Shown: piece after piece, positions 9,749 through 19,539 of the stretch
How the letters are laid out: the number at the start of each line of letters is the position of its first letter
How positions within the stretch are numbered: the first letter of the stretch is position 1
Source of the DNA: Dyella_B jejuensis
GTDB taxonomy: Bacteria; Pseudomonadota; Gammaproteobacteria; Xanthomonadales; Rhodanobacteraceae
Reading direction: 5' to 3'
DNA length: 64,000 bases
Assembly (NCBI RefSeq): GCF_044904675.1
Contig: NZ_JADIKJ010000014.1
Location: forward strand, 1 to 64,000
Position numbers and translations under genes: made by a program
Notes under the pieces: generated by a model
The model's input: the letters and a program-made list of their open reading frames with translations, nothing else
Databases searched by the model: none
What the model was told of the DNA's origin: nothing

Positions 9749-10752
9749 GGCGATGGCCCCCTGTGGCCGGCAATAACTGGTTATTGGTATGAGTTCGCCG
9801 CCTCACCGGCTTTTTTTCGGGCGCTACGTGGCCGACCGAAAAATTTTGTAGCCGATCCGGACGATGCGCACCCGACGCGGATTCAGCGCCGGGTTGTGCT
9901 AGAAACGGCGGTTTCGAAGCGGTGAAAGAGATCTGGCAGCAGCCGGTCGGCGCCCACGGCGATCTTCTTGCGCAAGGCATGCAGGCTCGGCGTACTGGCA
10001 CGCAGGCGGGACGCATCAGCCTGGTAGCCAAGGCTGCCGACAGGCCGACCCGCCATAGACGGCCGCCTCGCGTAAAAGCGCGGCTCCGGCTCAGTTCCGC
10101 CAAAAGCGCATGTAGAGCCGGGCCTTGGCAGGCCCGAATTGAAATGAAACTGCCGATCCATCGCCAACCCCATAGCTAGCACCAAGACGGACCCAGCCTC
10201 ATCAGGACGCATCAAATATGCGAACTGCTTATCAGTCTTGGCCCTTTGATTGATGATAGGGGCTGGCATGCCCGAGGCGACATGTCTGTGCGTCTCATGC
10301 TTGAGACGTCAGTGGAGCGCGAGAACACTCGCCTTTGGACGTTCTTGTGAGCGGCATGCTCGTGGCCGAGTTGGGTCACCAGGGAATGGCAGCAAACCGT
10401 TTCGCGTTGACAGCACCCGGCAAATATCGACGAGCATGGAATGCGGCTACGCCACGGCATTGATCCGGATTGATCAAGCGGCCACCACGAAAGTCGCCGG
10501 CGCGGAGGCAGTTGGCACACGCCGAATACAACTAGGGCGAGAACTGCCTGCAACCGTCCCAGTATCTCGCCGAGCGCAAAAATGACGGTGCGTGCATGGG
10601 CGGGTCATCTGGACGGCTGGCGAACCGGCGGGCCATGGGTGAGCTCAAGAGCCAGTCCGGGCGATGAACAATCGCCCTCGACACGAGGGCGATTTCGTTC
10701 AAGCAGCACTACGAAGGAGCCACGTTGCGGAGGCTCCACGACGTAGCAAGGC
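9749..10752. other. About 1 kb intergenic, no supported gene
   Basis: Short open frames exist on both strands but none has family-like sequence, consistent codon use or a ribosome-binding site. The 5' leader of the autotransporter lies at 9749-9840 (an AT-richer stretch with AACTGGTTATTGG). I see no tRNA, insertion sequence or repeat here. Confidence 0.5.
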
Positions 10753-11094
10753 TCACTGCCCGGAAAGAATCTCGCTGATCACGCCAGTCGTGATCGCCAC
10801 CAAGACGAAGTTTCCGCTGTCATCGCGTACCCAGTGGTAGCCTCTGGGCGGCTGGCGCAAATGGTTGGCGCTGTAGTTGCTAACGACGCGATCGTTTCCG
10901 CGAAATTGTGAGGGCAATTTATCGCCCTTGCCGAATTGCTGCGATTTACCGCCTTGTTTAAATGAACCGTGTGCAACGCTGGCATGACTGGATGCGTGGG
11001 CATCATCATGCCGCGAGGGCGCTTGCTGCGCGTGGATTGCGAGCGAACCAATGCCGACGGCAAAACCAAGGGCAACTGCGAGATGTCGCTTCAT
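10753..11094 (-). CDS. RcnB-like small periplasmic protein
   Basis: The 113-residue product starts MKRHLAVALGFAVG with a signal peptide cleaved near HAQQ, followed by a His/Ser/Gln-rich linker. It then has the conserved ending NYSANHLRQPPRGYHWVR..SGNFVLVAITTGVI seen in the RcnB family, periplasmic proteins linked in E. coli to nickel/cobalt homeostasis. A longer frame reaches 11121, but the ATG at 11094 is preceded by GGAGA at good spacing and begins the signal peptide, so I chose it. The His-rich linker fits metal binding, but the metal role is inferred from the family only. Confidence 0.8.
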   Translation of the reverse strand: MKRHLAVALGFAVGIGSLAIHAQQAPSRHDDAHASSHASVAHGSFKQGGKSQQFGKGDKLPSQFRGNDRVVSNYSANHLRQPPRGYHWVRDDSGNFVLVAITTGVISEILSGQ

Positions 11095-12271
11095 AGATAG
11101 GTCTCCTATTGCGAAGTCCAACGGTAATGAACCGCGAAGTTAGCTGATTTGTTTCCAGCCCGTCTCGTTTATCACAGTTGACTTCCACATCATGTGTTGG
11201 CACGTTCACAGCTTCCACACCCATTCGAGGGTCAGGTCCGTCGGACTGAATTGACCATGGCGCGTGTGCGTTGCGGCATGCACGTTTCCACAATGGGCAT
11301 GCAAGGCAGCCTCCGGGCTGGCCGGCTTCCAAAGTCGCCGTTTCGCCAACTCTGTACGTTCGCCACCGCGCTGAAGTTGACTCACGATCCAAGCATGGAC
11401 AGGTTGCGAAAGATCGGACGTCAGAATGACGCCGTTGCGGGCCGCTTCCATCTCATCTCTGGGCGCATCACATGCAGCTGTTGCCGGCACCATTCCGGTG
11501 AAGCTGCAACCGCCATGCAAGGGGCGCGATCCATGCCGGCTTGCTCTCGCCAATGTCGACCCCTAACCAACCAGGCTTGTTCAGGCCTCCCGGCCAAAGT
11601 CCACGCTCGATGCGTTATCGCTCAAGTGAATGGAAAAACTTAATCCGTCACCACGCACCTGTTTCAATTTTATTACGCGCAACACTCCATTACCGCACCA
11701 TTTTATTATGCAAGCCATTTATTACCTGTCCCACTTAATACCATCCTCGATCATTAACCAGCCCGTCCCTCTTATCGATTAATTTTCAGGCGAAAAATTT
11801 ATCAGAAATATCTACAAATCATGGCATATGTTAAATCATATTTTCCCATCAACTATTTAATCGCATTATTAAAACGAGTCTTCATTCCATCCAGGCATTC
11901 ACAGCGCGAAGACGGGGGCTTTATTCGGCCCTCCCTACGATCCGGCGCAGCAAACGGCGCACCTGCCGCACCGGTGCTTCGCTCAATCAGGGTATTTCCG
12001 GCAAGGAATGATCATGAGCCGCAGGCGTTCAAGCCGACTCATTGCACGCACGTTGACGATCGGATCGTCCGGCCTGGCTGGCGATATTCGATCCGCCAGT
12101 CATTCCATGGCGATCCTGCCAGCGATCAAAGCCGATTCGGCCTGGAATGCTCGAAAAGCATAGTTTGGATTTTTGCGGCAAATATCTTCCGGCAACAATC
12201 ACATTGCTAGCGGTGATGGAAGGGCGCTGCTGGCGATGACTTTCGTCTCTTCCACATGAGAGGGAAACGTC
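11095..12271. other. 1.2 kb intergenic with an AT-rich block
   Basis: No supported gene. Bases about 11640-11890 are strikingly AT-rich compared with the surroundings, with runs such as TTTTATTA and AAAAATTTATCAG. This resembles either a promoter/silencing region upstream of the secreted protein at 12272 or foreign DNA. Open frames at 11194-11643 and 11206-11553 lack family features. Confidence 0.45.
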
Positions 12272-13827
12272 ATGCAGATCATGTTGCGGAAAAGCCTCAT
12301 AGCGTTGGCGTTGTGTAGCGCGGCGGGTGCCATGGCCGTTCCACTTCAAGCCCAGGAGATCAATTTCGGCGACTTGCCCGGCGGCACCGATTGCTCTACG
12401 ACAGACGTCAACAGCAACGGCACGGTAATTGGCGAGTGCATAAGCAGCAGCGATACCGGTGAGCTTAGCGAAGCGATTTATGTACTTCCCGGCCAGAGCG
12501 CCCCTATCCCCTTACCGGTGCTTGCGGACGGCAAACTGTGCAATGCCGGATCGATTGGCGACGACGGCACCATCAGCGGCGATTGCGACGACGCCGACGA
12601 TGTGGATCAAGCCGTGGCCTGGACCGCCGATTCAAGCGGCAACTACACCGCCGCGCCATCCGTATTGCTTCCTTTCCAGGGGGCGATAATGCACCTGCCG
12701 ACGACAGCGATTCGGCAGGCAAAGTCAATGCTCAGGGCATCGTCATAGGAACCAGTACCAGCAGCGACGGACATGATGAAGCCGTGCTTTGGGCAAGCGG
12801 CACTACCAGCCCTGACCTATTGTTGAATCCCGCCGTTACTGATAACGAGTCGGTGGTAGGTTGCGAACCATTGGCAATCGACAACGCCGCCTCGCCCATC
12901 GTCGTGGGGTTTTGCACCATTCAAAAAAATGGCAAAACCCGTAACCAGGCCATGCGCTGGACGAGTTCAGGCGGAACGTATACGGCCACCGCGCTGGATG
13001 ACCTGGCCGGACACGAATGCGCCGCGGTGAGCGTCAACGTCAATGGCGATGCCGTGGGCACCTGCGCCGACGCCGACGGTGATCCAAGAGCCGTGTATTG
13101 GGCGGGAAGCGGCACATCCGTGGAGAAGCTCGACGCCAAGCAAGGCATCGGTATTGAAATCAACGATTCGGGGAATTTGGTTATCGACAAGCTGACCGAT
13201 GAGGGATATTCGCGCGTTTTCACAGGCACGGTGGACAACCTGCCGCTCAAGGACATTGGCGTGCCCGACGGCGGCTATAACTGCTCGGCCGTGGGCGAAG
13301 ACGAAAGTGGCGACATCGCCGCCAATTGCGATGGCCAGCCCGGCGTATCCAAGGGTTATTTCTACGGGGCCAAGCTAAAACAACTTATTGATACCAGCGA
13401 TAGTGTCACCAGCAACATCACCGGCATGGCATCGGGCAAGCCGGGCTCCGTCGGTGACATCATAGGAAACCTGTTCAACTCATCCGGACATCCGCAGGGT
13501 TTCGAATACGATCCAGCAGACGACGAAGACGTGAGGTTGTCAGCACCGAAATCGTCGCCACGCGCGGCATCGGCGCAAGCCACCTCCGTCCCGTCGGCGG
13601 TCAAACCCAACTATGGCGCCAGTTGCGGTTCTTATGGCTGTGGCGGCGGCGGATATGGCGGCGGCTACAAGCCCTCTTCGCTGCCTCTTTCCTGGTTTCT
13701 GAATGGAGCGAAGCAAAGTAGCAGTAACGGCAGCAGTTTCGCCTTTTATCAAAGCAAGGGACAATGCAAGGCCAAATCAAAAACGGTTAATGGCGTGACT
13801 GGCGTCATCTATGAGTGCACCGCGTAA
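12272..13827 (+). pseudogene. Secreted HAF-like repeat protein, split by one frameshift
   Basis: The first frame starts at ATG 12272 with a signal peptide (MLRKSLIALALCSAAG...LQAQ) and repeats of the type DVNSNGTVIGECISSSD. It loses the frame at a run of five G at 12679-12683. One extra G there joins it to the downstream frame (GGDNAPADDSDSAGKVNAQG), which continues to 13827 with more repeats (AVSVNVNGDAVGTCAD, ALDDLAGHECA). Restored length is about 518 residues. Such short repeats resemble the HAF/extracellular beta-propeller-like repeat proteins. The tail has a Cys/Gly-rich stretch (CGSYGCGGGGYGGGY) and ends with two Cys. The break may be real decay, a phase-variable G tract, or a sequencing error. 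Confidence 0.75.
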
Positions 13828-13893
13828 ATGCCGTAGGCGGCGAGGCTGGCGGGTTGGTTTCTCCGCGCCCAATACCGTCGATTGCACGCATTG

Positions 13894-13927
13894 AGCCGGG
13901 AGGACCAACGCGCCTCCCGGCTTTTTT
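13894..13927 (+). terminator. Rho-independent terminator after the secreted repeat protein
   Basis: AGCCGGGAGG and CCTCCCGGCT pair perfectly around a short loop and are followed directly by a T-run (CTTTTTTG). The spacing of about 70 bases after the stop at 13827 fits termination of that gene. Confidence 0.85.
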
Positions 13928-14179
13928 GCAGATCGCACCGAGCCTGGTAGAGGCCCGGATACTGGAGCGGGTCCCGGACTGAGGAATACCCGCTCTGCAG
14001 GCAGTGACGGATATCGCGGCCCGCTGCCCTCGACGGGCAGCACCCGGACCTTTGCCATCCGCCAACCTTCGTCCGGGCGCTAACCTGCGCTATCGTTGGC
14101 ACGGACCTGCGCGGCGCACGCGGGTCAGCCATAGAGGGAGGCCCGGGCGCGGGCAGCCCGAAGCAACAGGGGACGGGCG

Positions 14180-17107
14180 TTGAAAGCAGGCATGGCAGGA
14201 CCGGCGATTGGCTCCGTGCAGCAACGGCGCCCATTGCGTGGCATCGCGGTAGTCGCCGCCTGGATCGCCATGTTTTTTTGCTTGCCCAATCCCGCCCTCG
14301 GGCAGGCCATCAGCCTCGCTTCCTTCACCCAGGCACAGGGGCTTGGCAGCCTGGAAGACAACTGCCTGCTGCAGGATCGCCGCGGTTTCGTGTACGTCTG
14401 TACCGAGCATGGATTGTTTCGCTTCGATGGCCACGTGTTCCAGCGCATTGGCGCGGAAAGCGGCCTGCGCGGCAGTTTTATCAGCGCCCTGCACCAGGAC
14501 GCCAAGGGCCGCATGTGGGTGGGCACCCGGACCGGCCTTTATGTGGGCGATGGTCAGCGCTTCGCGCCGGTCACGGCGCAGGGGCATGCCTTGCCGATCG
14601 ATCCGGGCGCCACGCTCACCGATCTGGACGGCCGGCTCTATGCGGTAAGCCAGCATCGCCTGTGGACGATCGACGCGGCGGGCACGGAATGGCATGCACG
14701 CATCCGTTTCGACGCGGCGGCGGGCACGACGCCGGAGCTGGCGGACATTGCCAGCGTATTCGCCGACGGGCATGCGCTGTGGTTCGGCTGCGGCAAGTCG
14801 CTGTGCCAGTTGAGCGCCGGGCATTTGCATGTATGGGGTAAGCGCGAAGGTATTCCTCCAGACACCTGGACGTCCTACCTGCGCACCCGCGACGGCACGC
14901 AATGGGTCCGCAGCCCCTACTACATCCGCGCGCTAACTCCCGGTAACGCCACGTTCGCCAGCCATGACTTGCCGGGCGCGCGAGTGGTCACGGCCTACCT
15001 GGACATGATCGAGGACGACCAGGGCCGCCTGCTCACGCGCGCCAACGATGGCCTCGCCCGCTGGGACGGGCACGACTGGCGCATCATCGACGCAAGCAAC
15101 GGCCTGCCCGATATCGGCATCGACGCACTGCTGTACGACCGCAACCACGTGTTGTGGATCGGCACCTACGGACGTGGCGTGCTGCAATGGCTGGGCTACG
15201 AACAGATCGAAAGCTGGCAGGCCAGGCAAGGGCTGGACAGCAGCCCCAGCTGGGCGATCGCGCGCGCCGACAACGGCACGCTGTGGACCGGTAACGAGCT
15301 GGGTGGCAGCGTGCTCGCGCCCGGCGCTTCGCGGCTGACGCCATGGCCGCTGCAAGCGCCGCCGTTGGCCCAGGAGACCATCGACCTGCACGCCCTGCCC
15401 GGCGGCGACATGCTGGCCGCCTACTACTCGGGCGAGTTGCTGCGCTATCGCTCCCGCCAAGGCACCACCGAAGAAGTTGCGCACGCGCCGGCCTATATCG
15501 GCCGCATGTTCGTCGATAGCCAGGGACGGGCATGGTTGTGCACCGCGCGCGGCCTGTATGTGTATGACGGCCATACCTTGAAGCGTGCCGGTGAAGGCGT
15601 CGTCCCCGACAATGTATTCAAGGACGCGAAAGAAGACGCGCAGGGCCGGCTGTGGTTCTCCGGCGAGGCCGGACTGTTCAGGCTCGACCATGGCCGGTGG
15701 CAACGCATCCGCGTCATCGGCGCGCCATCCAGCCAGGATTTCACGCATGTGGATGTGCTGCCCGACGGCGAACTCTACATCGCCGGCGATTTCGATGGCC
15801 TATGGCACGGCCATGTAAGCGGCGACGGTGTCTTGACGGTGCAACACACGGACGACAACCTCCTCGACAACACCCGCATCTATTTCATTCAGCACGACCG
15901 TCGCGGCTGGCTATGGATCGGCGGCACCGATGGCGTCGAACTTTTCAACGGCCAACGCTGGCGCCGCCTCACCGAAGACGATGGCCTGATCTGGGACGAC
16001 ATCGCCGAGAACGCCTTCTTCGAAGATAACGACGGCTCGGTTTGGATTGGCACCAGCAACGGCATTTCCCACCTGCTGCATCCAGCCTCGCTGGTATCGC
16101 CCGAACCGCTGGAAGTCGCCGTCACCGAACTCAGTCGCGGCGGCTCGATCCAGCCGCCGGCATCCGCTTATCGCTTCGACTACGCGCCCACGCAGCCACT
16201 GACCCTGCGCTTCGCCACCATGGGTGCACCGACCCGCCGGAACCTCCAATATCGCTATCGGCTGCAAGGCCTGGAGCGCAAGTGGGTGACGTCAGACCGG
16301 CCCCAGGTCGACTATCCGCCGCTTCCGCCCGGTGATTTTGTATTCGAGGTGGCAGCCTACGATCCGGATGACCGGCAGCTCTCGCCAGTGATGCAGTTGC
16401 CTCTGCGCGTCGTACCGCCATGGTGGCAACGCACGCCGGCGGTGCTGGGCGGGCTGCTGTTGTTTGCATGGGTCACCGTGCTGACCTGGCAGTTGCGCAC
16501 CCGGCACCTGCGCGCCCGCGCACGCCAACTCGAACAGATGGTCGCGTTGCGCACGCGCGAGCTGGAAGTGGACAAGCAGGCACTGGAAGAAGCGCGTGCT
16601 GCATTGTGGAAACAGGCCACGCACGACGCACTGACCGGCTTGCCCAATCGCTCGCACGTACTGGAGATACTGTCCCTCGCCATCGCTGACGCCTTGACCC
16701 ACAAGCGGCCGCTGGCCGTGGCGCTGATCGATTTCGACCACTTCAAGCGCATCAACGATCATTACGGCCACCTGGCCGGCGATGCCGTGCTGATCGAGGC
16801 TGCCACGCGGCTACGAAGTGCGCTGCCGGCTGGCGCCACGCTGGGGCGCTACGGTGGCGAGGAAATTCTGGCGGTTGTGCCTGGTGCGACTCCCGGCGAT
16901 CCGGCGCCGTTCGAAACCCTGTGCCAGCACATTGCCGAAAGCCCGTTCGGCGGTGATGGTGCGCGCGTGAAAGTAACCTGTTCGATGGGCGTCGCCTGGC
17001 TGCGGCGGCAAGATCACGACAGCTTCGACCTGATCCGTCGCGCCGACGCCGCCCTGTACGAGGCCAAGACTGCCGGTCGCAACCGCATTGTGGTAACCGG
17101 TGCGTGA
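14180..17107 (+). CDS. Beta-propeller sensor diguanylate cyclase (GGDEF)
   Basis: The 975-residue membrane protein should make cyclic di-GMP from two GTP. An N-terminal signal/anchor (VVAAWIAMFFCLPNPALG) precedes a periplasmic domain of two-component-regulator propeller repeats (GLFRFDGHVFQRI, GRMWVGTRTGLYVGDG, WLWIGGTDGVELF) and a Y_Y_Y-type beta domain. A transmembrane helix follows near residue 760 (AVLGGLLLFAWVTVLTW), then a short coiled coil and a GGDEF domain with DALTGLPNR and RYGGEEI. The RxxD product-inhibition site expected before the GGEEI motif is not present. Start is TTG at 14180 with AGGGGA upstream; an ATG at 14192 is the alternative. The ligand is unknown. Confidence 0.9.
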   Translation: MKAGMAGPAIGSVQQRRPLRGIAVVAAWIAMFFCLPNPALGQAISLASFTQAQGLGSLEDNCLLQDRRGFVYVCTEHGLFRFDGHVFQRIGAESGLRGSFISALHQDAKGRMWVGTRTGLYVGDGQRFAPVTAQGHALPIDPGATLTDLDGRLYAVSQHRLWTIDAAGTEWHARIRFDAAAGTTPELADIASVFADGHALWFGCGKSLCQLSAGHLHVWGKREGIPPDTWTSYLRTRDGTQWVRSPYYIRALTPGNATFASHDLPGARVVTAYLDMIEDDQGRLLTRANDGLARWDGHDWRIIDASNGLPDIGIDALLYDRNHVLWIGTYGRGVLQWLGYEQIESWQARQGLDSSPSWAIARADNGTLWTGNELGGSVLAPGASRLTPWPLQAPPLAQETIDLHALPGGDMLAAYYSGELLRYRSRQGTTEEVAHAPAYIGRMFVDSQGRAWLCTARGLYVYDGHTLKRAGEGVVPDNVFKDAKEDAQGRLWFSGEAGLFRLDHGRWQRIRVIGAPSSQDFTHVDVLPDGELYIAGDFDGLWHGHVSGDGVLTVQHTDDNLLDNTRIYFIQHDRRGWLWIGGTDGVELFNGQRWRRLTEDDGLIWDDIAENAFFEDNDGSVWIGTSNGISHLLHPASLVSPEPLEVAVTELSRGGSIQPPASAYRFDYAPTQPLTLRFATMGAPTRRNLQYRYRLQGLERKWVTSDRPQVDYPPLPPGDFVFEVAAYDPDDRQLSPVMQLPLRVVPPWWQRTPAVLGGLLLFAWVTVLTWQLRTRHLRARARQLEQMVALRTRELEVDKQALEEARAALWKQATHDALTGLPNRSHVLEILSLAIADALTHKRPLAVALIDFDHFKRINDHYGHLAGDAVLIEAATRLRSALPAGATLGRYGGEEILAVVPGATPGDPAPFETLCQHIAESPFGGDGARVKVTCSMGVAWLRRQDHDSFDLIRRADAALYEAKTAGRNRIVVTGA

Positions 17108-17401
17108 GCGCGGTTCTTGAGTACAGATGAGGGAGCGCCTCGCACGCTGCAAAAGCCCTCGAACACGACATCCTGCGCATAAAACAACGGACCGTGCCGG
17201 CCACCTGCGATATTTTTTCATGCCTGTCTTGGCCGCCGTTCAATCGCCTGCGCGCCTTGCGACCTGGCTCGAACATTGAATGGCTTGCGCAAGGCATCAT
17301 GCGGATCCGGGGATCGCTCGCTTCGCGATTGCCAACGGACCGCAAGAATGAAAGCCTGCTCGCGCCGGCGACTGACAAGGGGATTGAAGAAAGTGAGCAC
17401 A

Positions 17402-17977
17402 ATGATTTTCAAGGCGCTCTGCGCAGCCGGCGTAACCGTTGCTGTCGCCGGCTTGACAGGCTGCAACCATGACGCCAATGCGGATCCTGCGCTGAATGAC
17501 GCCGGATCATTGCAGGCCGCGCCCCATGCCGGTCCGCAATATGCGCAGGTGCTCAGCGTGACGCCCGTGCACGACACGGCGAATCGTCCCACGCAGGTAT
17601 GCCAGGACGTGGTGGTGAACCGCACCGAGCCACCGAAGGACCAGCATCACCTGGCAGGCACCGCCATCGGCGCGGTGGCCGGCGGCCTGCTCGGCCACTT
17701 GGTCGGCCATGGCAAGGGCAATACGCTGGCGACGGTGGCCGGTGCCGTGGGCGGCGGCTATGCCGGCAACCGCATCGAAGCCGCGCACCAGCAAAACCGG
17801 GTTGTTTCAACCACCGAACGCGAATGCCAGACCGTGAACGACGCCACGGATCGTATCGTCGGCTACGACGTGCAGTACATCTATGACGGCGTAACGCGCA
17901 CGACCCGCATGGATCACGATCCGGGCAACCGCGTGCAGGTGCAGGAAGGCGTCTCGGTGGTATCGGACGCGCGCTGA
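17402..17977 (+). CDS. Glycine-zipper 2TM outer-membrane lipoprotein (SlyB/PcP-like)
   Basis: The 191-residue product has a lipoprotein signal with lipobox LTGC at about residue 20. It contains a glycine-zipper hairpin (GTAIGAVAGGLLGHLVG..., ATVAGAVGGGYAGNRIE) typical of the Rick-17kDa/SlyB outer-membrane lipoproteins, and a C-terminal domain with CQTV..ATDRIVGYDVQYIYDG. The family helps outer-membrane integrity, but its mechanism is not established. A GTG nine bases upstream of the chosen ATG is also possible. It stands alone between the cyclase gene and the tRNA island. Confidence 0.85.
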   Translation: MIFKALCAAGVTVAVAGLTGCNHDANADPALNDAGSLQAAPHAGPQYAQVLSVTPVHDTANRPTQVCQDVVVNRTEPPKDQHHLAGTAIGAVAGGLLGHLVGHGKGNTLATVAGAVGGGYAGNRIEAAHQQNRVVSTTERECQTVNDATDRIVGYDVQYIYDGVTRTTRMDHDPGNRVQVQEGVSVVSDAR

Positions 17978-18114
17978 GCGGTTGGTCCTACGACGAACAG
18001 TCCGGTCGGAGTTGAACGCCGACCTGCGCGAAAGCGCTTCGCCCTTCAGCCTCAAGCAGTTAGACCGTCTGGCCTGCTGCTTGGGACGACGCTGCGGCCG
18101 ATGGGATTGAAAGG

Positions 18115-18159
18115 TGGCGTCCCCGACACGATTCGAACGTGCGACCTGCTTCTTATGAG
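18115..18159 (-). pseudogene. 3' half of a split tRNA-Arg(CCU) gene (island left junction)
   Basis: Read on the minus strand, the segment ends in ...CGGGGACGCCA: acceptor 3' strand CGGGGAC, discriminator G and an encoded CCA. It includes a T-arm GCACG/TTCGAAT/CGTGT and the anticodon-stem strand GAAGC. The sequence stops matching a tRNA inside the anticodon loop, where it reads CTCATAA instead of CTCCTAA. The missing 5' half is at 25769-25807, whose acceptor (GTCCCCG) and anticodon-stem (GCTTC) strands pair perfectly with this half. The two halves were therefore one tRNA gene before insertion. Confidence 0.85.
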
Positions 18160-18258
18160 GCAAAATTTCTTTGCCTTAGCCCACCCCTAAGTTGCTGATA
18201 GAGCGAAGGATTTATTGGGGCAAATTCAACGGGGCAAAACTGATACTTTTACAAAACA

Positions 18259-18333
18259 TGGCGCCCCCGACAGGACTCGAACCTGTAGCTCAGTCTTAGG
18301 AGGACCGCGCTTTATCCCTTAAGCGACGAGGGC
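18259..18333 (-). tRNA. tRNA-Arg (anticodon CCU), island-borne
   Basis: On the minus strand a complete cloverleaf can be drawn: acceptor GCCCTCG with CGGGGGC (7 pairs, one G-U), D-stem GCTT/AAGC, anticodon stem CGGTC/GACTG with loop CTCCTAA, variable AGCT, T-stem ACAGG/CCTGT with loop TTCGAGT, discriminator G and encoded CCA. It reads the rare AGG codon. Its 5' half differs strongly from the split chromosomal copy (25769-25807), so it is a separate gene and not a duplicated attachment site. It lies 27 bases before the integrase start and may replace the function lost on integration. Confidence 0.88.
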
Positions 18334-18360
18334 AAACATGACGCTGAAGGATACAAAATC

Positions 18361-18795
18361 ATGGCTAGAAAGGCTACCAAAGCCCAAAACATCGAAGAAC
18401 GCCCCACTCACTATCGGGTGCGAATTTCGCGTAAGGACGTGAATGGTAACGTCCAAAAATTACGCGAAACGTTTTATTGGGGTGAGGGAAAAACGAAGCT
18501 CCAAGCTCTTGCCAAAGCTGAAGCGTTTGCACGTTCAGAAGTCGCAAGCCTGCTTGTGGACGGCAAGATCAGACGCGATGTTGAAACCAACTACACGTTA
18601 AGAGACCTCATCATTAGGTATCAGGAAGAAGGGCTTCCGCTCCTAAAAAATGGTGGCTGGTCTACATCGTCACACTTGAACGTCATCCTTTCTACCGTTG
18701 AGAAGGATGGAAAAGTCGTTGAATATTTTGGGGCGTTGCTCAGTAAAAAGGCTGAAAAATGCATCGTCGCCCCCATTTGCCCGCCATATTGCTGA
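18361..18795 (+). pseudogene. Tyrosine site-specific integrase, N-terminal fragment
   Basis: The 144-residue frame begins MARKATKAQNIEERPTHYRV and resembles the Arm-binding and SAM-like core-binding domains of island integrases (RISRKDVNGNVQKLRETF, LRDLIIRYQEEGLPLLKNGG). It ends without the catalytic domain, so the Arg-His-Arg-Tyr residues are absent and it cannot recombine DNA. The last 20 or so codons (AEKCIVAPICPPYC) look like read-through into unrelated DNA: the receiver fragment at 18777 overlaps in another frame. Its position beside the tRNA junction identifies it as the integrase of this island. Confidence 0.75.
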
Positions 18796-18923
18796 CGGGC
18801 TTTACGACCAGCGCGGTCGATCTGGAAGCCGGCACACATAGCCCCATTACCGTGCTGCGCAAGCCGTTGTCGGTCAAGGCATTGGCTGAGCGCATGGCGA
18901 CGCCGCTTGATAAGCGCCGTTAG
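18777..18923 (+). pseudogene. C-terminal fragment of a response-regulator receiver domain
   Basis: The frame gives LPAILLTGFTTSAVDLEAG then SPITVLRKPLSVKALAERM and a stop at 18921. LLTG (beta-4) and the conserved Lys-Pro (RKPLS, beta-5/alpha-5) are hallmarks of the CheY-like receiver end, as at the C-terminus of hybrid sensor kinases. No start or phospho-acceptor Asp is present, so this is a leftover end of a longer gene joined to the integrase fragment by deletion. Confidence 0.65.
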
Positions 18924-18954
18924 AACATCCCGGTTCGGCGAGACGCCAGCGCAT

Positions 18955-19539
18955 TCAAAATGTATATCCGAATTTGCTGATGACGTGCGCGTCCATATTC
19001 GCCACGATCTCGATCGTGGCGTCTTTCAGGTAATAGTTCCGGTAATGCGACCGGGATGACTTGTTGATGTAGGGAGCCGGCATCTGCTTGCCCATTCGCA
19101 GCGCAATGTCGCGAAATGCCTGGTCATACTCTTCAAATTTGTAGGCCGCCGTAACGCCTTCGATCCAGAATGTCTGCGGTGTGCCGAACCAGTTCGAGCG
19201 CTTGCGCTTGGTCGCGTTCATGTTGATACAGACCCAGTCGTCGAAATCATAACGCCTGGCCATTTGATGCGAATCATTCATGCGCTGGAAGACGCCATAT
19301 TCCACACTCCTATGGTATTCGTAGAGCGAAACAAGCCGGTCCCATGGATTGCGTACAAAGCCAAAAGAAAAGAAACGATCCCAGTCGTCCTGAAAGATGC
19401 ACCGCCGGGCATTCACAGGGTCGAAATGCACCAGCTTGTGATGTGTGTCTTCTGCAAAGCCAAGGCCGACAACAATGGAGCGACCGGCGGTTTTAGGATT
19501 GTGGAAGAAAAGGGTCTTGGTGGCGTTATCAACGTACAT
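18955..19539 (-). CDS. Sulfotransferase-family protein
   Basis: The 194-residue protein should transfer sulfate from PAPS to a carbohydrate or similar acceptor. The 5'-phosphosulfate loop is HNPKTAGRSI (about residues 13-22) and the 3'-phosphate-binding segment is FGFVRNPWDRLVSLYEY (about 59-75), as in the Sulfotransfer_2 group; at about 200 residues it is a compact member. It lies alone on the minus strand between the integrase debris and the YD-repeat operon. Whether it acts with the operon (for example on an exported glycan or protein) cannot be told. A PAPS synthesis gene is not seen nearby. Confidence 0.8.
   Translation of the reverse strand: MYVDNATKTLFFHNPKTAGRSIVVGLGFAEDTHHKLVHFDPVNARRCIFQDDWDRFFSFGFVRNPWDRLVSLYEYHRSVEYGVFQRMNDSHQMARRYDFDDWVCINMNATKRKRSNWFGTPQTFWIEGVTAAYKFEEYDQAFRDIALRMGKQMPAPYINKSSRSHYRNYYLKDATIEIVANMDAHVISKFGYTF

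Noticed and set aside
9883..10269. 128-residue minus-strand open frame
   Set aside because: A phrase (LHALRKKI) faintly recalls winged-helix regulators, but there is no start signal, domain or conserved context.
18115..18333. Idea that the fragment at 18115 is a duplicated attachment copy of the intact tRNA at 18259
   Set aside because: The sequences differ in the acceptor, T-arm and anticodon stems, while the fragment pairs perfectly with the half at 25769-25807.
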